Source: an uncultured Flavobacterium sp. (GTDB lineage: Bacteria > Bacteroidota > Bacteroidia > Flavobacteriales > Flavobacteriaceae). Taken from it: a stretch of 64,000 nt of DNA. The stretch lies in contig CALJVL010000024.1 of NCBI GenBank assembly GCA_937773775.1, positions 1 through 64,000 on the forward strand, read 5' to 3'. This document shows, one piece after another, positions 20,075 through 30,368 of this stretch. Position 1 is the first letter of the stretch. Each line of letters starts with the position of its first letter. The notes beneath the pieces are model-generated. The model had not been told where the DNA came from and searched no databases. It saw only the letters and a list, made by a program, of their open reading frames with translations. The position numbers were made by a program, and so were the translations under genes.

Positions 20075-21973
20075 TTAATACGCTCTTGCATCTTTTCCTT
20101 CATAAAAATTCATAAATGCACGACTCACAACCCTATTACCCCCAGGAGTTGGATAGTCTCCGGTAAAATACCAGTCACCCAAGTTTTTAGGGCAAGCGAT
20201 ATGCAAATCTTCAACGGTTTGAAAAATAATCTTCACTTCCGCTTTTATTTCAGGAGAGCTCAACATTTGAGCTATCTTATCAGAGACCTCTTGAGGTTTA
20301 AAAGGTTCATAAATTGCGGTAACATAATTTACCATTTCACTGTCTTTGAAGTTTTCTTGCCCTTTACAGTTAGCATAAACTTCATCAACAATATAGTACA
20401 AATTTCTTTCTTTCAACAATTCTAATGCCGCTTTGAACGCCACTAACCCTTCTAGTTTTGCCATGTCTATACCGTAGCAATCGGGGAATCGTATTTGAGG
20501 TGCCGAAGAAACAACAACTATTCTTTTTGGATTCAAGCGATCCATCATTTTGATAATACTCATCTTCAAGGTAGTCCCACGTACAATACTATCATCTATA
20601 ATTACTAGATTATCTGTTGGTTTTATAACACCATAAGTTACATCATAAATATGGGCTACTAAATCATCGCGACTACTGTCCTCTGTAATAAACGTCCTAA
20701 GTTTAGCATCCTTGATAGCAACTTTTTCAGTACGTATTTTTACCTTAAGAAGCTCTTGCAATGTTTCTTTGGTCAGTGTATTCCTATTTTCTAAAATAAA
20801 ATTATTTTTACGTTGGTTCAGGAAATCCTGAGCCGCTTCTACTAAACCGTAAAAAGAGGTTTCAGCAGTATTAGGAATATAAGAAAAAACAGTGTTATCA
20901 GTATCTTGATCAATAGATTCAAGAACTGCAGGCAGAATTAATCTACCCAAGTTTTTTCTTTCTTGGTATATTTCAGCGTCGCTACCTCTAGAAAAATAAA
21001 TTCTTTCAAATGAGCACGCTTTTTTTTCTGTTGGCTCAAGAATTTCTTCCATTGTAACAGTTCCGTTTTTCTTAATTATCAACGCATTTCCTGGTTCAAT
21101 TTCCTGCACTTTTTCGAATGGAACATTGAAAACAGTTTGAATAACGGGTCTCTCTGAAGCCACAACAACAACTTCATCATCTTGATAAAAATAAGCAGGT
21201 CGAATCCCTGCAGGGTCTCTAAACACGAATGAATCACCATGCCCCAAAAGTCCTGCCATAGCATAACCTCCATCTAAATTCTTTGACGAACGTCTCAAAA
21301 TTTTAGCAATATCTAATCTTTCGGCGATAACTGGAGATGCTTCTCTTTTTGACAAGCCTTCCTGCTTACAATCTTGATACAATTGCATTACTTCTTTGTC
21401 TAGAAAATGTCCTATTTTTTCCATAACCGTAACCGTATCTGCCATCTCTTTTGGATGCTGACCCAGTTCAACTAAGTTTTCGAATAGCTCTTTTACATTG
21501 GTCATATTAAAATTTCCAGCCAATATGAGGTTTCTATGCATCCAATTACTTTGCCGTAAAAAAGGATGAACACTTTCGATACTATTTTTACCAAAAGTAC
21601 CATAACGCACATGTCCTAAAAACAATTCTCCTATGTATGGAATATTTGTCTTTTGAAGAGATACATTATAAGCGTATTCAAGATGAGAACTCATTTCCTC
21701 GTTTATTCTGTCATTTATTTGCGCAAAAACATCTTGAATAGGCTGCGCGTGATTAGAACGCACTCTACTTATATACCTCTCTCCCGGTTCCATGTCTAAT
21801 TTTATACTTGCAAAACCTGCACCATCTTGTCCACGATTATGTTGCTTTTCCATAAGGAGATACATTTTTTGTATCCCGTAAAAAGCAGTTCCGTATTTTT
21901 CCTTATAGAATTCAAGCGGTTTAAGCAGTCTAACTAAGGCTATTCCGCATTCATGTTGTAACGCATCGCTCAT
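20075..21973 (-). CDS. purF: Amidophosphoribosyltransferase family (long Bacteroidetes-type PurF-like protein)
   Basis: HECGIALVRLL, QHNRGQDGAGFASI, GHVRYGTFG, PRPP loop NLVIIDDSIVRGTTLKMSI. Confidence 0.85.
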   Translation of the reverse strand: MSDALQHECGIALVRLLKPLEFYKEKYGTAFYGIQKMYLLMEKQHNRGQDGAGFASIKLDMEPGERYISRVRSNHAQPIQDVFAQINDRINEEMSSHLEYAYNVSLQKTNIPYIGELFLGHVRYGTFGKNSIESVHPFLRQSNWMHRNLILAGNFNMTNVKELFENLVELGQHPKEMADTVTVMEKIGHFLDKEVMQLYQDCKQEGLSKREASPVIAERLDIAKILRRSSKNLDGGYAMAGLLGHGDSFVFRDPAGIRPAYFYQDDEVVVVASERPVIQTVFNVPFEKVQEIEPGNALIIKKNGTVTMEEILEPTEKKACSFERIYFSRGSDAEIYQERKNLGRLILPAVLESIDQDTDNTVFSYIPNTAETSFYGLVEAAQDFLNQRKNNFILENRNTLTKETLQELLKVKIRTEKVAIKDAKLRTFITEDSSRDDLVAHIYDVTYGVIKPTDNLVIIDDSIVRGTTLKMSIIKMMDRLNPKRIVVVSSAPQIRFPDCYGIDMAKLEGLVAFKAALELLKERNLYYIVDEVYANCKGQENFKDSEMVNYVTAIYEPFKPQEVSDKIAQMLSSPEIKAEVKIIFQTVEDLHIACPKNLGDWYFTGDYPTPGGNRVVSRAFMNFYEGKDARAY

Positions 21974-22068
21974 TGTGTAGTTCTTTGTTGTGTTGTTGTT
22001 TCTAATTATAAATTCTTACAAATGAAAGGGATCTTTTTTTTTCACTCCCAACTTATTATAAATCAAAA

Positions 22069-22088
22069 AAACCCCGTTCCCGGGGTTT
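22069..22088 (-). terminator. Terminator downstream of sugar kinase gene
   Basis: AAACCCCG-ttcc-CGGGGTTT. Confidence 0.75.
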
Positions 22089-22094
22089 CAAATT

Positions 22095-23018
22095 TTACGA
22101 TACTATTTCAAACTGTGTCAACGACTTGAATTGCTTCAATCTTGACATCACCTCTTTCTTATCTAAATCAACCATTCTTTCAGTTCCAAATTTTTCTACA
22201 CAAAATGAAGCTAAATTTGAACCATATATTACCGCATTTTTCATGTTCTCAAATGAGACGTTTTCACTTTGCGTAATGAAACCTGCAAATCCGCCTGCAA
22301 AAGTATCACCAGCCCCTGTTGGGTCAAACACTTCTTCTAATGGCAATGCAGGCGCAAAGAACACTTCTTTATCGTGGAACAAAAGTGCACCATGCTCCCC
22401 CTTTTTGATTACTACATATTCTGGTCCCATCGCCTGAATTATCGCAGCAGCTTTCACTAAAGAATATTCTCCAGAAAGTTGTCTCGCTTCTTCATCATTG
22501 ATTGTTATAACGTCAACACGTTTTATTACCTCCAATAATTCTGGCAAAGCGCAATCCATCCAAAAATTCATAGTGTCTAAAACCACTAATTTTGGCTTCG
22601 TTTCCATTTGGTCCAAAACACTGCTTTGTACTAGTGGGTGCAAGTTTCCTAGCATCACCACATCAGCATCTTTAAAATCTTGAGGTACTTTAGGTTGAAA
22701 ATCAGCTAAAACATTCAATTGAGTATCAAGAGTATCACGTGAATTTAAATCGTTACGGTAGCGACCGCTCCAAAAGAAGGTTTTCCCACCCTTTACCACT
22801 TCAAGTCCAGAAATATCAACATTTCTTTCGGTCAACAAATCTAAATATTCTTGTGGAAAATCATCCCCAACTACAGAAACTATGGCGGATTGTAAATTAA
22901 AAAAAGAGGCGGACAAACCAATGTACGTTCCTGCACCACCTAAAATTTTATCTGTTTTGCCAAAAGGTGTTTCTATGGCGTCGAAAGCAACTGTTCCAAC
23001 AATCAATAATTTATTCAT
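22095..23018 (-). CDS. PfkB-family carbohydrate/nucleoside kinase
   Basis: LGGAGTYIGLSASFF, VDVITINDEEARQLSGE, FDPTGAGDTFAGGFAG. Confidence 0.88.
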   Translation of the reverse strand: MNKLLIVGTVAFDAIETPFGKTDKILGGAGTYIGLSASFFNLQSAIVSVVGDDFPQEYLDLLTERNVDISGLEVVKGGKTFFWSGRYRNDLNSRDTLDTQLNVLADFQPKVPQDFKDADVVMLGNLHPLVQSSVLDQMETKPKLVVLDTMNFWMDCALPELLEVIKRVDVITINDEEARQLSGEYSLVKAAAIIQAMGPEYVVIKKGEHGALLFHDKEVFFAPALPLEEVFDPTGAGDTFAGGFAGFITQSENVSFENMKNAVIYGSNLASFCVEKFGTERMVDLDKKEVMSRLKQFKSLTQFEIVS

Positions 23019-23042
23019 TTATTTGAGATTCTAATTAAGTCG

Positions 23043-23074
23043 CAAAGGTAGTTTATAAAGTATAAAATTGCAAA
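23043..23074 (-). promoter_or_regulatory. Bacteroidetes-type promoter for the sugar kinase gene
   Basis: Minus strand TTTG - 20 nt - TACCTTTG upstream of the 23018 start. Confidence 0.65.
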
Positions 23075-23124
23075 GACTGCTAATTGTAAAGTTTTGCTAA
23101 TTTACAAACCATTAAAATCAATAC

Positions 23125-23613
23125 CTACAGCAACTTACCGACTTCTTTTTCATAAAATAAATCGACAGAAAGTTCCTTTTGGGTGGAGGCCATAACCGCT
23201 AATTCGTCACACCTTTCATTTTGCACATGATTGTTGTGTCCTTTTATCCATTTGAAGTGTACTTTGTGCTTTCTATAAACAACTAAAAGACGTTTCCAGA
23301 GATCAGCATTTTTTCTATCAGCAAACCCCTTTTTTTCCCATCCCAAAACCCACTTCTTTTGAACTGAATCCACTACATATTTAGAATCAGAAATGACTAA
23401 AACTCTGGTATTTGAATTTTTTAGTTTTTCTAGACCGACAATTACGGCCAGTAACTCCATTCTATTGTTAGTAGTAAGTCTAAAACCTTCGTAAAATTCT
23501 TTTTTATAAGTATTACCAGCCACAACTGTTTCCATAACTACGCCATAACCTCCTTTTCCAGGATTTCCTTTTGCAGCTCCATCTGTGTATATTTGTACGT
23601 CGAAAATATCCAC
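23125..23613 (-). CDS. rnhA: Ribonuclease HI
   Basis: QIYTDGAAKGNPGKGGYGVV, NNRMELLAVI, SDSKYVVDSV, HNNHVQNERCDELA. Confidence 0.93.
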   Translation of the reverse strand: MDIFDVQIYTDGAAKGNPGKGGYGVVMETVVAGNTYKKEFYEGFRLTTNNRMELLAVIVGLEKLKNSNTRVLVISDSKYVVDSVQKKWVLGWEKKGFADRKNADLWKRLLVVYRKHKVHFKWIKGHNNHVQNERCDELAVMASTQKELSVDLFYEKEVGKLL

Positions 23614-24185
23614 TATTTTGAATTATCAGTTATCAATTTTTCGATTACAACTGGAAAAAATTCCTGTTCTAGTTCATGGATCCTTTCAGCTACGTCTTCG
23701 ACAGATTCGTTTCCAGTCAAAACTATTTTTTTTTGGAAAACAATGCCTCCTTCATCATAATCTTCATTAACATAATGAATAGTGATCCCGGTTTCCTTTT
23801 CATTATTATCGACAATTGCTTTATGAACGTTGCTGCCATACATGCCCCTGCCCCCATACTTAGGTAATAATGCTGGGTGAATATTTATTACTTTATTAGG
23901 GTAATCGGCAATAATATTTTCGGGAAATTTCAACAAAAACCCAGCGAGAACAATTAAATCCGGCTTGATCGCATTCAACTTTTGTGCTACTTTACCTTCA
24001 ATTAATTCTATTTTAGAAAAAATTTCGATTGGGATCTGATTATTTTTAGCTCGTTCAATCACTTTGGCGTTTGAATTGTTTGTAAAAACTGACACTACCT
24101 TCACCGTTTCATTTAAAGCGAAATGCTTTATGATGTTTTCAGCATTAGTACCTGATCCGGAAGCAAAAACGACTATTTTTTTCAT
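23613..24185 (-). CDS. purN: Phosphoribosylglycinamide formyltransferase
   Basis: IVVFASGSGTNAENII, AGFLLKFPENII, INIHPALLPKYGGRGMYG. Confidence 0.93.
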   Translation of the reverse strand: MKKIVVFASGSGTNAENIIKHFALNETVKVVSVFTNNSNAKVIERAKNNQIPIEIFSKIELIEGKVAQKLNAIKPDLIVLAGFLLKFPENIIADYPNKVINIHPALLPKYGGRGMYGSNVHKAIVDNNEKETGITIHYVNEDYDEGGIVFQKKIVLTGNESVEDVAERIHELEQEFFPVVIEKLITDNSK

Positions 24186-24302
24186 GATTTACCTAATTTA
24201 TATTACGCAAAAAAAGGCATAAAAAATTAAAAAAAACAACATTGGGAAGTCTTTGTTTAAATTTATTTTATAATTTAGTCATCACATTTATCAACTTATT
24301 CG

Positions 24303-24331
24303 TTGTTTTAAAATAAAGTTTTTTATTTTTG
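24303..24331 (+). promoter_or_regulatory. Bacteroidetes-type promoter for acpP
   Basis: TTG (24303-24305) - 18 nt - TATTTTTG (24324-24331). Confidence 0.65.
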
Positions 24332-24361
24332 CCAACAAATTAAATTCTAAAATTAAAGATT

Positions 24362-24598
24362 ATGTCAGACATTGCATCAAGAGTTAAAGCGATTATCGTA
24401 GACAAATTAGGCGTTGACGAAAACGAAGTTGTAACAGAAGCAAGCTTCACTAATGACTTAGGGGCTGATTCATTGGACACAGTTGAGCTTATTATGGAAT
24501 TCGAAAAAGAATTTGACATTCAAATTCCAGACGATCAAGCAGAAAACATTGCTACTGTTGGTCAAGCTATTTCTTACATCGAAGAAGCTAAAAAATAA
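24362..24598 (+). CDS. acpP: Acyl carrier protein
   Basis: 78 aa; phosphopantetheine site [12 protein letters not shown]. Confidence 0.97.
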   Translation: MSDIASRVKAIIVDKLGVDENEVVTEASFTNDLGADSLDTVELIMEFEKEFDIQIPDDQAENIATVGQAISYIEEAKK

Positions 24599-24605
24599 TA
24601 ATTTA

Positions 24606-24637
24606 AACACCCGCTCGCAGCTTTGCACGCGGGTGTT
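24606..24637 (+). terminator. Hairpin between acpP and fabF
   Basis: AACACCCGC...GCGGGTGTT; weak T-run, so possibly an attenuating hairpin. Confidence 0.6.
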
Positions 24638-24777
24638 ATTATTATTCTAAAAAATTAAATTAAGATTGATTTTCAATCAAAAGATATTTATTGTAATACC
24701 CATGGCTCTTTTGTAATAAAAATACGGCAAAGAAAGCATGGGTTTTATTTGTTTGAAGATAACAAAATAAAATAGTT

Positions 24778-26031
24778 ATGGTATTAAGACGAGTTGTTGT
24801 TACGGGTTTAGGTGCTCTTACTCCTATTGGAAATAATGTTCAAGAATATTGGAACGCCCTTATCAGCGGTGTAAGTGGATCCGCCCCAATAACTTACTTT
24901 GACCCTACAAAGTTCAAAACTAAATTTGCTTGCGAATTAAAAAACTTTAATGTCGAAGACTTCTTGGACAGGAAAGAAGCTAGAAAAATGGATCGTTACG
25001 CTCAATATGCCATGGTTTCATCTGAAGAAGCGATAAATGATGCAGCTTTCAACTTTGAAAAATTAGATAAAGACAGAGCCGGAGTTATTTGGGGCTCAGG
25101 AATAGGTGGTTTAGAAACCTTTCAAATAGAAATGTTGAATTATTCTGCCGGCGATGGCACTCCAAAATTCAACCCTTTCTTTATACCAAAAATGATTTCT
25201 GATATCGCTTGTGGTCATATTTCAATTAAATATGGTTTTAGAGGGCCCAACTTCGCAACCGTTTCAGCTTGTGCTTCTTCTACAAACGCAATCATCGACG
25301 CATTCAACTACATCCGATTAGGACACGCAGATGTTATGGTAACTGGCGGGTCAGAAGCTGCGGTAACAATTGCGGGAATGGGTGGCTTTAACGCTATGCA
25401 TGCGCTATCCACAAGAAATGATGATCCAAAAACAGCTTCCAGACCTATGGACAAAGACAGAGATGGATTTGTATTAGGAGAAGGTGCAGGTGCCCTAGTT
25501 CTTGAAGAATACGATCATGCAGTAGCCCGTGGCGCTAATATTTACTGTGAAATTGGCGGTGGCGGTATGTCGGCTGATGCCTATCATATAACAGCTCCTC
25601 ATCCTGACGGCTTAGGTGCAAAAAACGTAATGTTGAACTGTTTGAGAGATGCTGGATTAAAACCAACTGATGTTGACGGTGTAAATATGCATGGAACTTC
25701 TACTCCTCTTGGAGATTTAGCAGAGTCCAAAGCAATTGAGCATGTTTTTGGTGAGCATGCCTACACCATGAACTTGAATTCAACAAAATCAATGACAGGT
25801 CATTTGCTTGGAGCAGCTGGAGCAGTTGAAACCATCTCATCCATTCTATCTATGAAATACGGAATCGTTCCACCAACCATCAACCATTTTACAGATGATG
25901 AAAATATTGATTCAAAACTAAACTTTACATTCAATGTTGCCCAAAAAAGAGATATGAAAGTAGTAATGAGTAATACTTTTGGTTTTGGCGGCCATAATGC
26001 TTGCGTATTAGTTAAAAAATTAGAATTCTAG
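24778..26031 (+). CDS. fabF: Beta-ketoacyl-ACP synthase II
   Basis: VTGLGALTPIGNNVQEYW, TVSACASSTNAI, MHGTSTPLGD, NTFGFGGHNACVL. Confidence 0.96.
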   Translation: MVLRRVVVTGLGALTPIGNNVQEYWNALISGVSGSAPITYFDPTKFKTKFACELKNFNVEDFLDRKEARKMDRYAQYAMVSSEEAINDAAFNFEKLDKDRAGVIWGSGIGGLETFQIEMLNYSAGDGTPKFNPFFIPKMISDIACGHISIKYGFRGPNFATVSACASSTNAIIDAFNYIRLGHADVMVTGGSEAAVTIAGMGGFNAMHALSTRNDDPKTASRPMDKDRDGFVLGEGAGALVLEEYDHAVARGANIYCEIGGGGMSADAYHITAPHPDGLGAKNVMLNCLRDAGLKPTDVDGVNMHGTSTPLGDLAESKAIEHVFGEHAYTMNLNSTKSMTGHLLGAAGAVETISSILSMKYGIVPPTINHFTDDENIDSKLNFTFNVAQKRDMKVVMSNTFGFGGHNACVLVKKLEF

Positions 26032-26036
26032 CTTAA

Positions 26037-26777
26037 ATGAATAGATTAAGAAAAATATTTACAAAATCCCGTTCTCCAGAAGACGGGATTTTTTTTGATG
26101 CTATCCAAACTATTTTAGGGTTTCCCCCTAAAAACTTAGATCATTATAGAAAAGCATTTACCCACCGTTCTTCCAGTAGACTTGACCAAGCGGGCAACGT
26201 AATAAACTATGAACGCCTAGAGTTCTTAGGCGACGCCATGTTGAGCTCGGTAATTGCAGCATATCTCTTTCGCGAAGCTCCTCACGGAGACGAGGGTTAT
26301 CTTACAAAAATGCGCTCCAAAATTGTAAGTAGAGAACACTTAAACGAATTAGGGAAAGACCTGAACTTAATCCAATTTATAGAAAGCAAGGTCCCCATAC
26401 AACATTTTGGAGAAAACATTCATGGTAACATTTTCGAATCTTTAATAGGCGCAATTTACCTTGATAGAAGTTATGTCTATTGCGAAAAGTTTATACAAAA
26501 AAGAGTTGTCGTCCCTTATGTTGACATTTCCAGATTAGAAGGCAAGGTAATTAGCTACAAAAGTTTGATTATAGAATGGTGCCAAAAAGAAAAGAAAATA
26601 TTCCATTATGATATTTTTGAAGACAACGCAATCGATGGGCAACGTCTATTTGGAGTAAAATTAAGCATCGATGGCAAAGTAATTGCAAAAGCTAGAGCGA
26701 CTTCAAAAAAGAAAGCAGAAGAGAAAGCATCCCAACGTGCCTTTTTTGCTTTTCAAGATAAAATGGATAAAAAATAA
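26037..26777 (+). CDS. rnc: Ribonuclease III
   Basis: NYERLEFLGDAMLSSVIA; C-terminal dsRNA-binding domain (ARATSKKKAEEKASQRAF). Confidence 0.95.
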   Translation: MNRLRKIFTKSRSPEDGIFFDAIQTILGFPPKNLDHYRKAFTHRSSSRLDQAGNVINYERLEFLGDAMLSSVIAAYLFREAPHGDEGYLTKMRSKIVSREHLNELGKDLNLIQFIESKVPIQHFGENIHGNIFESLIGAIYLDRSYVYCEKFIQKRVVVPYVDISRLEGKVISYKSLIIEWCQKEKKIFHYDIFEDNAIDGQRLFGVKLSIDGKVIAKARATSKKKAEEKASQRAFFAFQDKMDKK

Positions 26778-26891
26778 TATCCTTTTACTTAAAGCTACAA
26801 CGTTTTCGTTAGTAAATCAACTAAAACATGCTGGTTTAGTGCATCATACCTTCATTAGATATACTATATTTACAACTTATTTTATCATGAA

Positions 26892-27381
26892 ATGGCTATT
26901 CACAAACTGGATCTTGGCGACTTCGACGAAATAGATTACAATCTTATTGCTATTCATACTTCATTAGAAGATTTTCGATTAGCCTATTTCATCAATCAAA
27001 AACTGCCTATAAATTTAAGCAAAAGTAAGGATGAAGTTCAAATTAGTATAAAAGAAGGCGAGACAAATTTTTCCAGGTTTCATTATTATGACCTAGAAAA
27101 AGTAGTTTCTTGGAATTTGGTTCAGAATAAAAACGAAGTGTACCAACAAAAAAAAGAAACACTCCATAATTTATTTTCAAATATAACCATGGAAACTGCC
27201 ACAAAAGTATTCTTGCTACCAGAATTTAAAAAAGCAGATTTTTTTTTTAAAAATTGATAACACCGAAGACACTATAGATGTGTCAAAAATAAAGATAATA
27301 TTAAATACCATTGATCATATATCTGCTATATATACCGTAGATACCAATCAAATAAAATCGAAAAACAATTTAATTTTTTAA
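26892..27381 (+). pseudogene. IPExxxVDY-family protein, frameshifted at a T10 homopolymer
   Basis: First frame ends ...VFLLPEFKKADFFFKN*; with one T fewer it reads FFLKIDNTEDTIDVSKIKIILNTIDHISAIYTVDTNQIKSKNNLIF* to 27381. Lies between rnc and pyk, as expected for this family. Confidence 0.8.
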
Positions 27382-27386
27382 TACAA

Positions 27387-28817
27387 ATGATTACAAACAA
27401 AAAAACAAAAATTGTAGCCACACTTGGACCTGCATGTAGTACTAGAGAAATCATAAAAGACATGATTGACGCGGGTGTGAATGTGTTCAGGGTTAATTTC
27501 TCTCACGCAGATTATGCAGATGTTAAAGAAAAAATTCAAATCATCAGAGGCCTCAATGATGAATACGGCTATACGACAGCAATACTTGGAGATTTACAAG
27601 GACCAAAACTTCGCGTAGGAGTTATGGGTGAAGGGGTTGTAGTAAATGATGGAGATTTAATAACCTTCACTACCGCAGAAGACATTATTGGAACTGCCCA
27701 AAAAGTATTCATGAAATACAAGAATTTTCCAAATGATGTTAATCCGGGGGAGAGAATTTTATTGGATGACGGAAAGCTAATTTTTGAAATTGTTGAAACA
27801 GATAAGAAAACAGAAGTTGTTGCAAGAGTAATACAAGGTGGTGAACTGAAGTCTAAAAAAGGAGTTAATCTGCCCAACACAAAAATATCACTTCCTGCAA
27901 TGACAGAAAAAGATATTGCCGATGCTATTTTTGCCATTGAACAACAAGTCGACTGGATTGCCCTTTCCTTTGTAAAAACACCACAAGATTTAAAAGACTT
28001 GCAAGATTTGATTGCAGAGCATTCTGAACATAAAATTCCAATTATAGCTAAAATCGAAATGCCGGAAGCCTTGGAAAACATCGACAAGATAGTTGCTTAT
28101 TGTGATGCATTAATGGTTGCACGTGGAGATCTTGGTGTTGAACTTCCTGCTCACGAAGTTCCACTTGTTCAAAAAGAATTGATTCGCAAAGCCAAAATGG
28201 CTCGAATTCCTGTAATTGTGGCCACGCAAATGATGGAAACGATGATTACTAGTTTGACCCCTACAAGAGCTGAGGTAAATGATGTTGCCAACTCAGTAAT
28301 GGATGGTGCTGACGCGGTAATGCTTTCCGGTGAAACAGCTACTGGTAATTATCCTGTCCAAGTAATCGAAAAAATGACACAAATCATTAAAGCGGTTGAA
28401 GACTCTCCACTAATTACTGTACCGCAAAACACCCCACAAATAAAAACAAAACGTTTTATTACTAAAACAATTTGTCGCCACGCCGCACTTATGGCAAATG
28501 CCATTAACGCAAAAGCTATTTGTACCTTGACTAATAGTGGTTACACCGCTTTCCAAATTTCAGCGTGGAGGCCATCAGCTTATATCTTAGTTTTTACGTC
28601 TAATAAAAGAATCTTGACACAATTAAGTTTATTGTGGGGAGTGAAATCATATTACTACGACAAAGTAGTCAGTACTGACGCAACCGTCATGGATATAAAC
28701 GACATTGTAAAAGAAAAAGGATACGTAACTCAAGGAGACTTCCTTATTAATTTAGCGGCTATGCCTATTAAAGAAAAAGGAATGGTAAATACCATGAGAG
28801 TTTCGGAAATAGAATAA
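27387..28817 (+). CDS. pyk: Pyruvate kinase
   Basis: TKIVATLGPACSTREII, GDLQGPKLRVG, MVARGDLGVELP, VIVATQMMETMI. Confidence 0.97.
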   Translation: MITNKKTKIVATLGPACSTREIIKDMIDAGVNVFRVNFSHADYADVKEKIQIIRGLNDEYGYTTAILGDLQGPKLRVGVMGEGVVVNDGDLITFTTAEDIIGTAQKVFMKYKNFPNDVNPGERILLDDGKLIFEIVETDKKTEVVARVIQGGELKSKKGVNLPNTKISLPAMTEKDIADAIFAIEQQVDWIALSFVKTPQDLKDLQDLIAEHSEHKIPIIAKIEMPEALENIDKIVAYCDALMVARGDLGVELPAHEVPLVQKELIRKAKMARIPVIVATQMMETMITSLTPTRAEVNDVANSVMDGADAVMLSGETATGNYPVQVIEKMTQIIKAVEDSPLITVPQNTPQIKTKRFITKTICRHAALMANAINAKAICTLTNSGYTAFQISAWRPSAYILVFTSNKRILTQLSLLWGVKSYYYDKVVSTDATVMDINDIVKEKGYVTQGDFLINLAAMPIKEKGMVNTMRVSEIE

Positions 28818-28837
28818 GTTCAAGATAATCAAAATAC

Positions 28838-28876
28838 AATCCGTCTGTTTAATAACTAAACAAGACGGATTTTTTT
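28838..28876 (+). terminator. Terminator after pyk
   Basis: AATCCGTCT...AGACGGATT then TTTTTT. Confidence 0.75.
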
Positions 28877-28905
28877 GTACCTAATTTTTTTTTAATTTAT
28901 CTTTG
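28874..28905 (+). promoter_or_regulatory. Bacteroidetes-type promoter for Bax inhibitor-1-like gene
   Basis: TTTG (28874-28877) - 20 nt - TATCTTTG (28898-28905). Confidence 0.6.
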
Positions 28906-28926
28906 CGCAAAATAAATCCATCCACA

Positions 28927-29700
28927 ATGAGTTTCAAATCGAAGAATCCTTTTTTAACTAACAGATCTTTTTCTGCGACAACTACTTCCAGAAAAGAAGA
29001 GGCACATCAAGTATCTGTTATAGATTATAACCAGGAAATGACCTTGTCTGGCACCATCAATAAAACTTTAATTCTCTTTTTATTGCTTGCCGCATCAGCC
29101 ATGGTGATTTGGTGGATGACTTTTAATGGCACGAATCCTATTGTTCCAACGATCGGAGGTGCTATTGTAGGTTTAATTTTGGTAGTGATTGCTGCTTTCA
29201 AACCACAACACTCTCCTTACTTAGCACCCGGATACGCATTATTTGAGGGCTTGTTTATCGGCGGAATTTCGGCAATTTTCGAAACTATGTATCCTGGAAT
29301 AGTAATACAGGCAGTTGGAGCCACTTTTGTCACTTTTGTTGTCTGTTTAGGTCTGTATAGATATAGAATTGTAAAAGTAACCGAGCAGTTCAAATCAGTG
29401 GTAGTTGCGGCCACACTTGCTATTGCAACCTACTATCTAATTTCGTGGGTGTTTTCTATGTTTACAAGCTTCCAGCCAGTTCACCAAGGTAACTCCATGA
29501 TGAGTATCGGAATTAGTGTCTTTGTAATTATAATCGCCGCTTTAAATTTATTCTTAGATTTTGACAGAATAGAAAAAGGAGTTGAACAAAAAATGCCAAA
29601 ATTCATGGAATGGTACGGTGCAATGGGATTGATGGTTACCTTAGTTTGGCTATACATTGAGTTTTTACGTCTACTATCAAAACTGAATAATAAAAACTAA
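28927..29700 (+). CDS. Bax inhibitor-1/YccA family membrane protein
   Basis: Seven TM-like helices, LFEGLFIGGISAIFE, FDRIEKGVEQKMPKFMEWYGAMGLMVTLVWLYIEFLRLL. Confidence 0.88.
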   Translation: MSFKSKNPFLTNRSFSATTTSRKEEAHQVSVIDYNQEMTLSGTINKTLILFLLLAASAMVIWWMTFNGTNPIVPTIGGAIVGLILVVIAAFKPQHSPYLAPGYALFEGLFIGGISAIFETMYPGIVIQAVGATFVTFVVCLGLYRYRIVKVTEQFKSVVVAATLAIATYYLISWVFSMFTSFQPVHQGNSMMSIGISVFVIIIAALNLFLDFDRIEKGVEQKMPKFMEWYGAMGLMVTLVWLYIEFLRLLSKLNNKN

Positions 29701-29727
29701 TTAAAATACTAATCTGAAACCCTAAAA

Positions 29728-29757
29728 AACCTTTCTCAATCGGAAAGGTTTTTTTTT
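29728..29757. terminator. Hairpin terminator
   Basis: AACCTTTC...GAAAGGTT then T-run. Confidence 0.7.
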
Positions 29758-30295
29758 ATGCTGCCTTTTCAAAAGCTATATAGTGTCTGAGTCGCCCTTT
29801 TATATCAAAAACAGGATAACCCTTTATTAGACAAGCGTAAACCTCTCCGTTCTTTTTATAATTTAAAACCGTTTTTTCAAAAGATTGTTGTAATTTGATT
29901 GCAGCACTTATTTCCCTCGAAATAATGCTGTCGGTCACTTCACCTTGAAACATTTTTGGACTTTTCCCCATCACTTCAGTTGCCGAATAACCATTCATTT
30001 TCTTTATGTTCTGTGAAGCAAAAACGATAGTTAACTTAGCATCTGTGACTACTATTACATCTTCTTTTATAGGTGCTTCAATATCCCAATCTGAACAAAG
30101 TGCCCAATTATTTCTCAACGCCATACCTTTAAGGTCACGCAAATCACAAAGCGATTGCTTCAATTCATTTACAAATTGATAATGAAATTCTGAAGAAATA
30201 ACTGGAAGGGATTTAATTCGTAATTCCTTGTTATATTTAACAATAGCCTCTTCATATTGTTTTAAATCACTCATTTTATTTATTGTTTGGCTCAA
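29756..30295 (-). CDS. PAS domain-containing protein
   Basis: VVTDAKLTIVFASQNIKKMNGYSATEVMGKSPKMFQG...YACLIKGYPVFDIKGRLRHYIAFE. Confidence 0.8.
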   Translation of the reverse strand: MSQTINKMSDLKQYEEAIVKYNKELRIKSLPVISSEFHYQFVNELKQSLCDLRDLKGMALRNNWALCSDWDIEAPIKEDVIVVTDAKLTIVFASQNIKKMNGYSATEVMGKSPKMFQGEVTDSIISREISAAIKLQQSFEKTVLNYKKNGEVYACLIKGYPVFDIKGRLRHYIAFEKAA

Positions 30296-30368
30296 AAGTA
30301 ATTTTTTCTATATACAAAAAAAAAGAAATCAAGCGATTTAACCATTGTTGAACGATTATTTCACCAAA

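Noticed and set aside
20075-21973. Unusually long PurF considered as a fusion protein
   Set aside because: Glutaminase and phosphoribosyltransferase motifs are in the expected order; the long form is typical of Bacteroidetes PurF-like proteins.
27569-28087. 172-aa minus-strand ORF inside pyk
   Set aside because: Antisense shadow ORF of pyruvate kinase.
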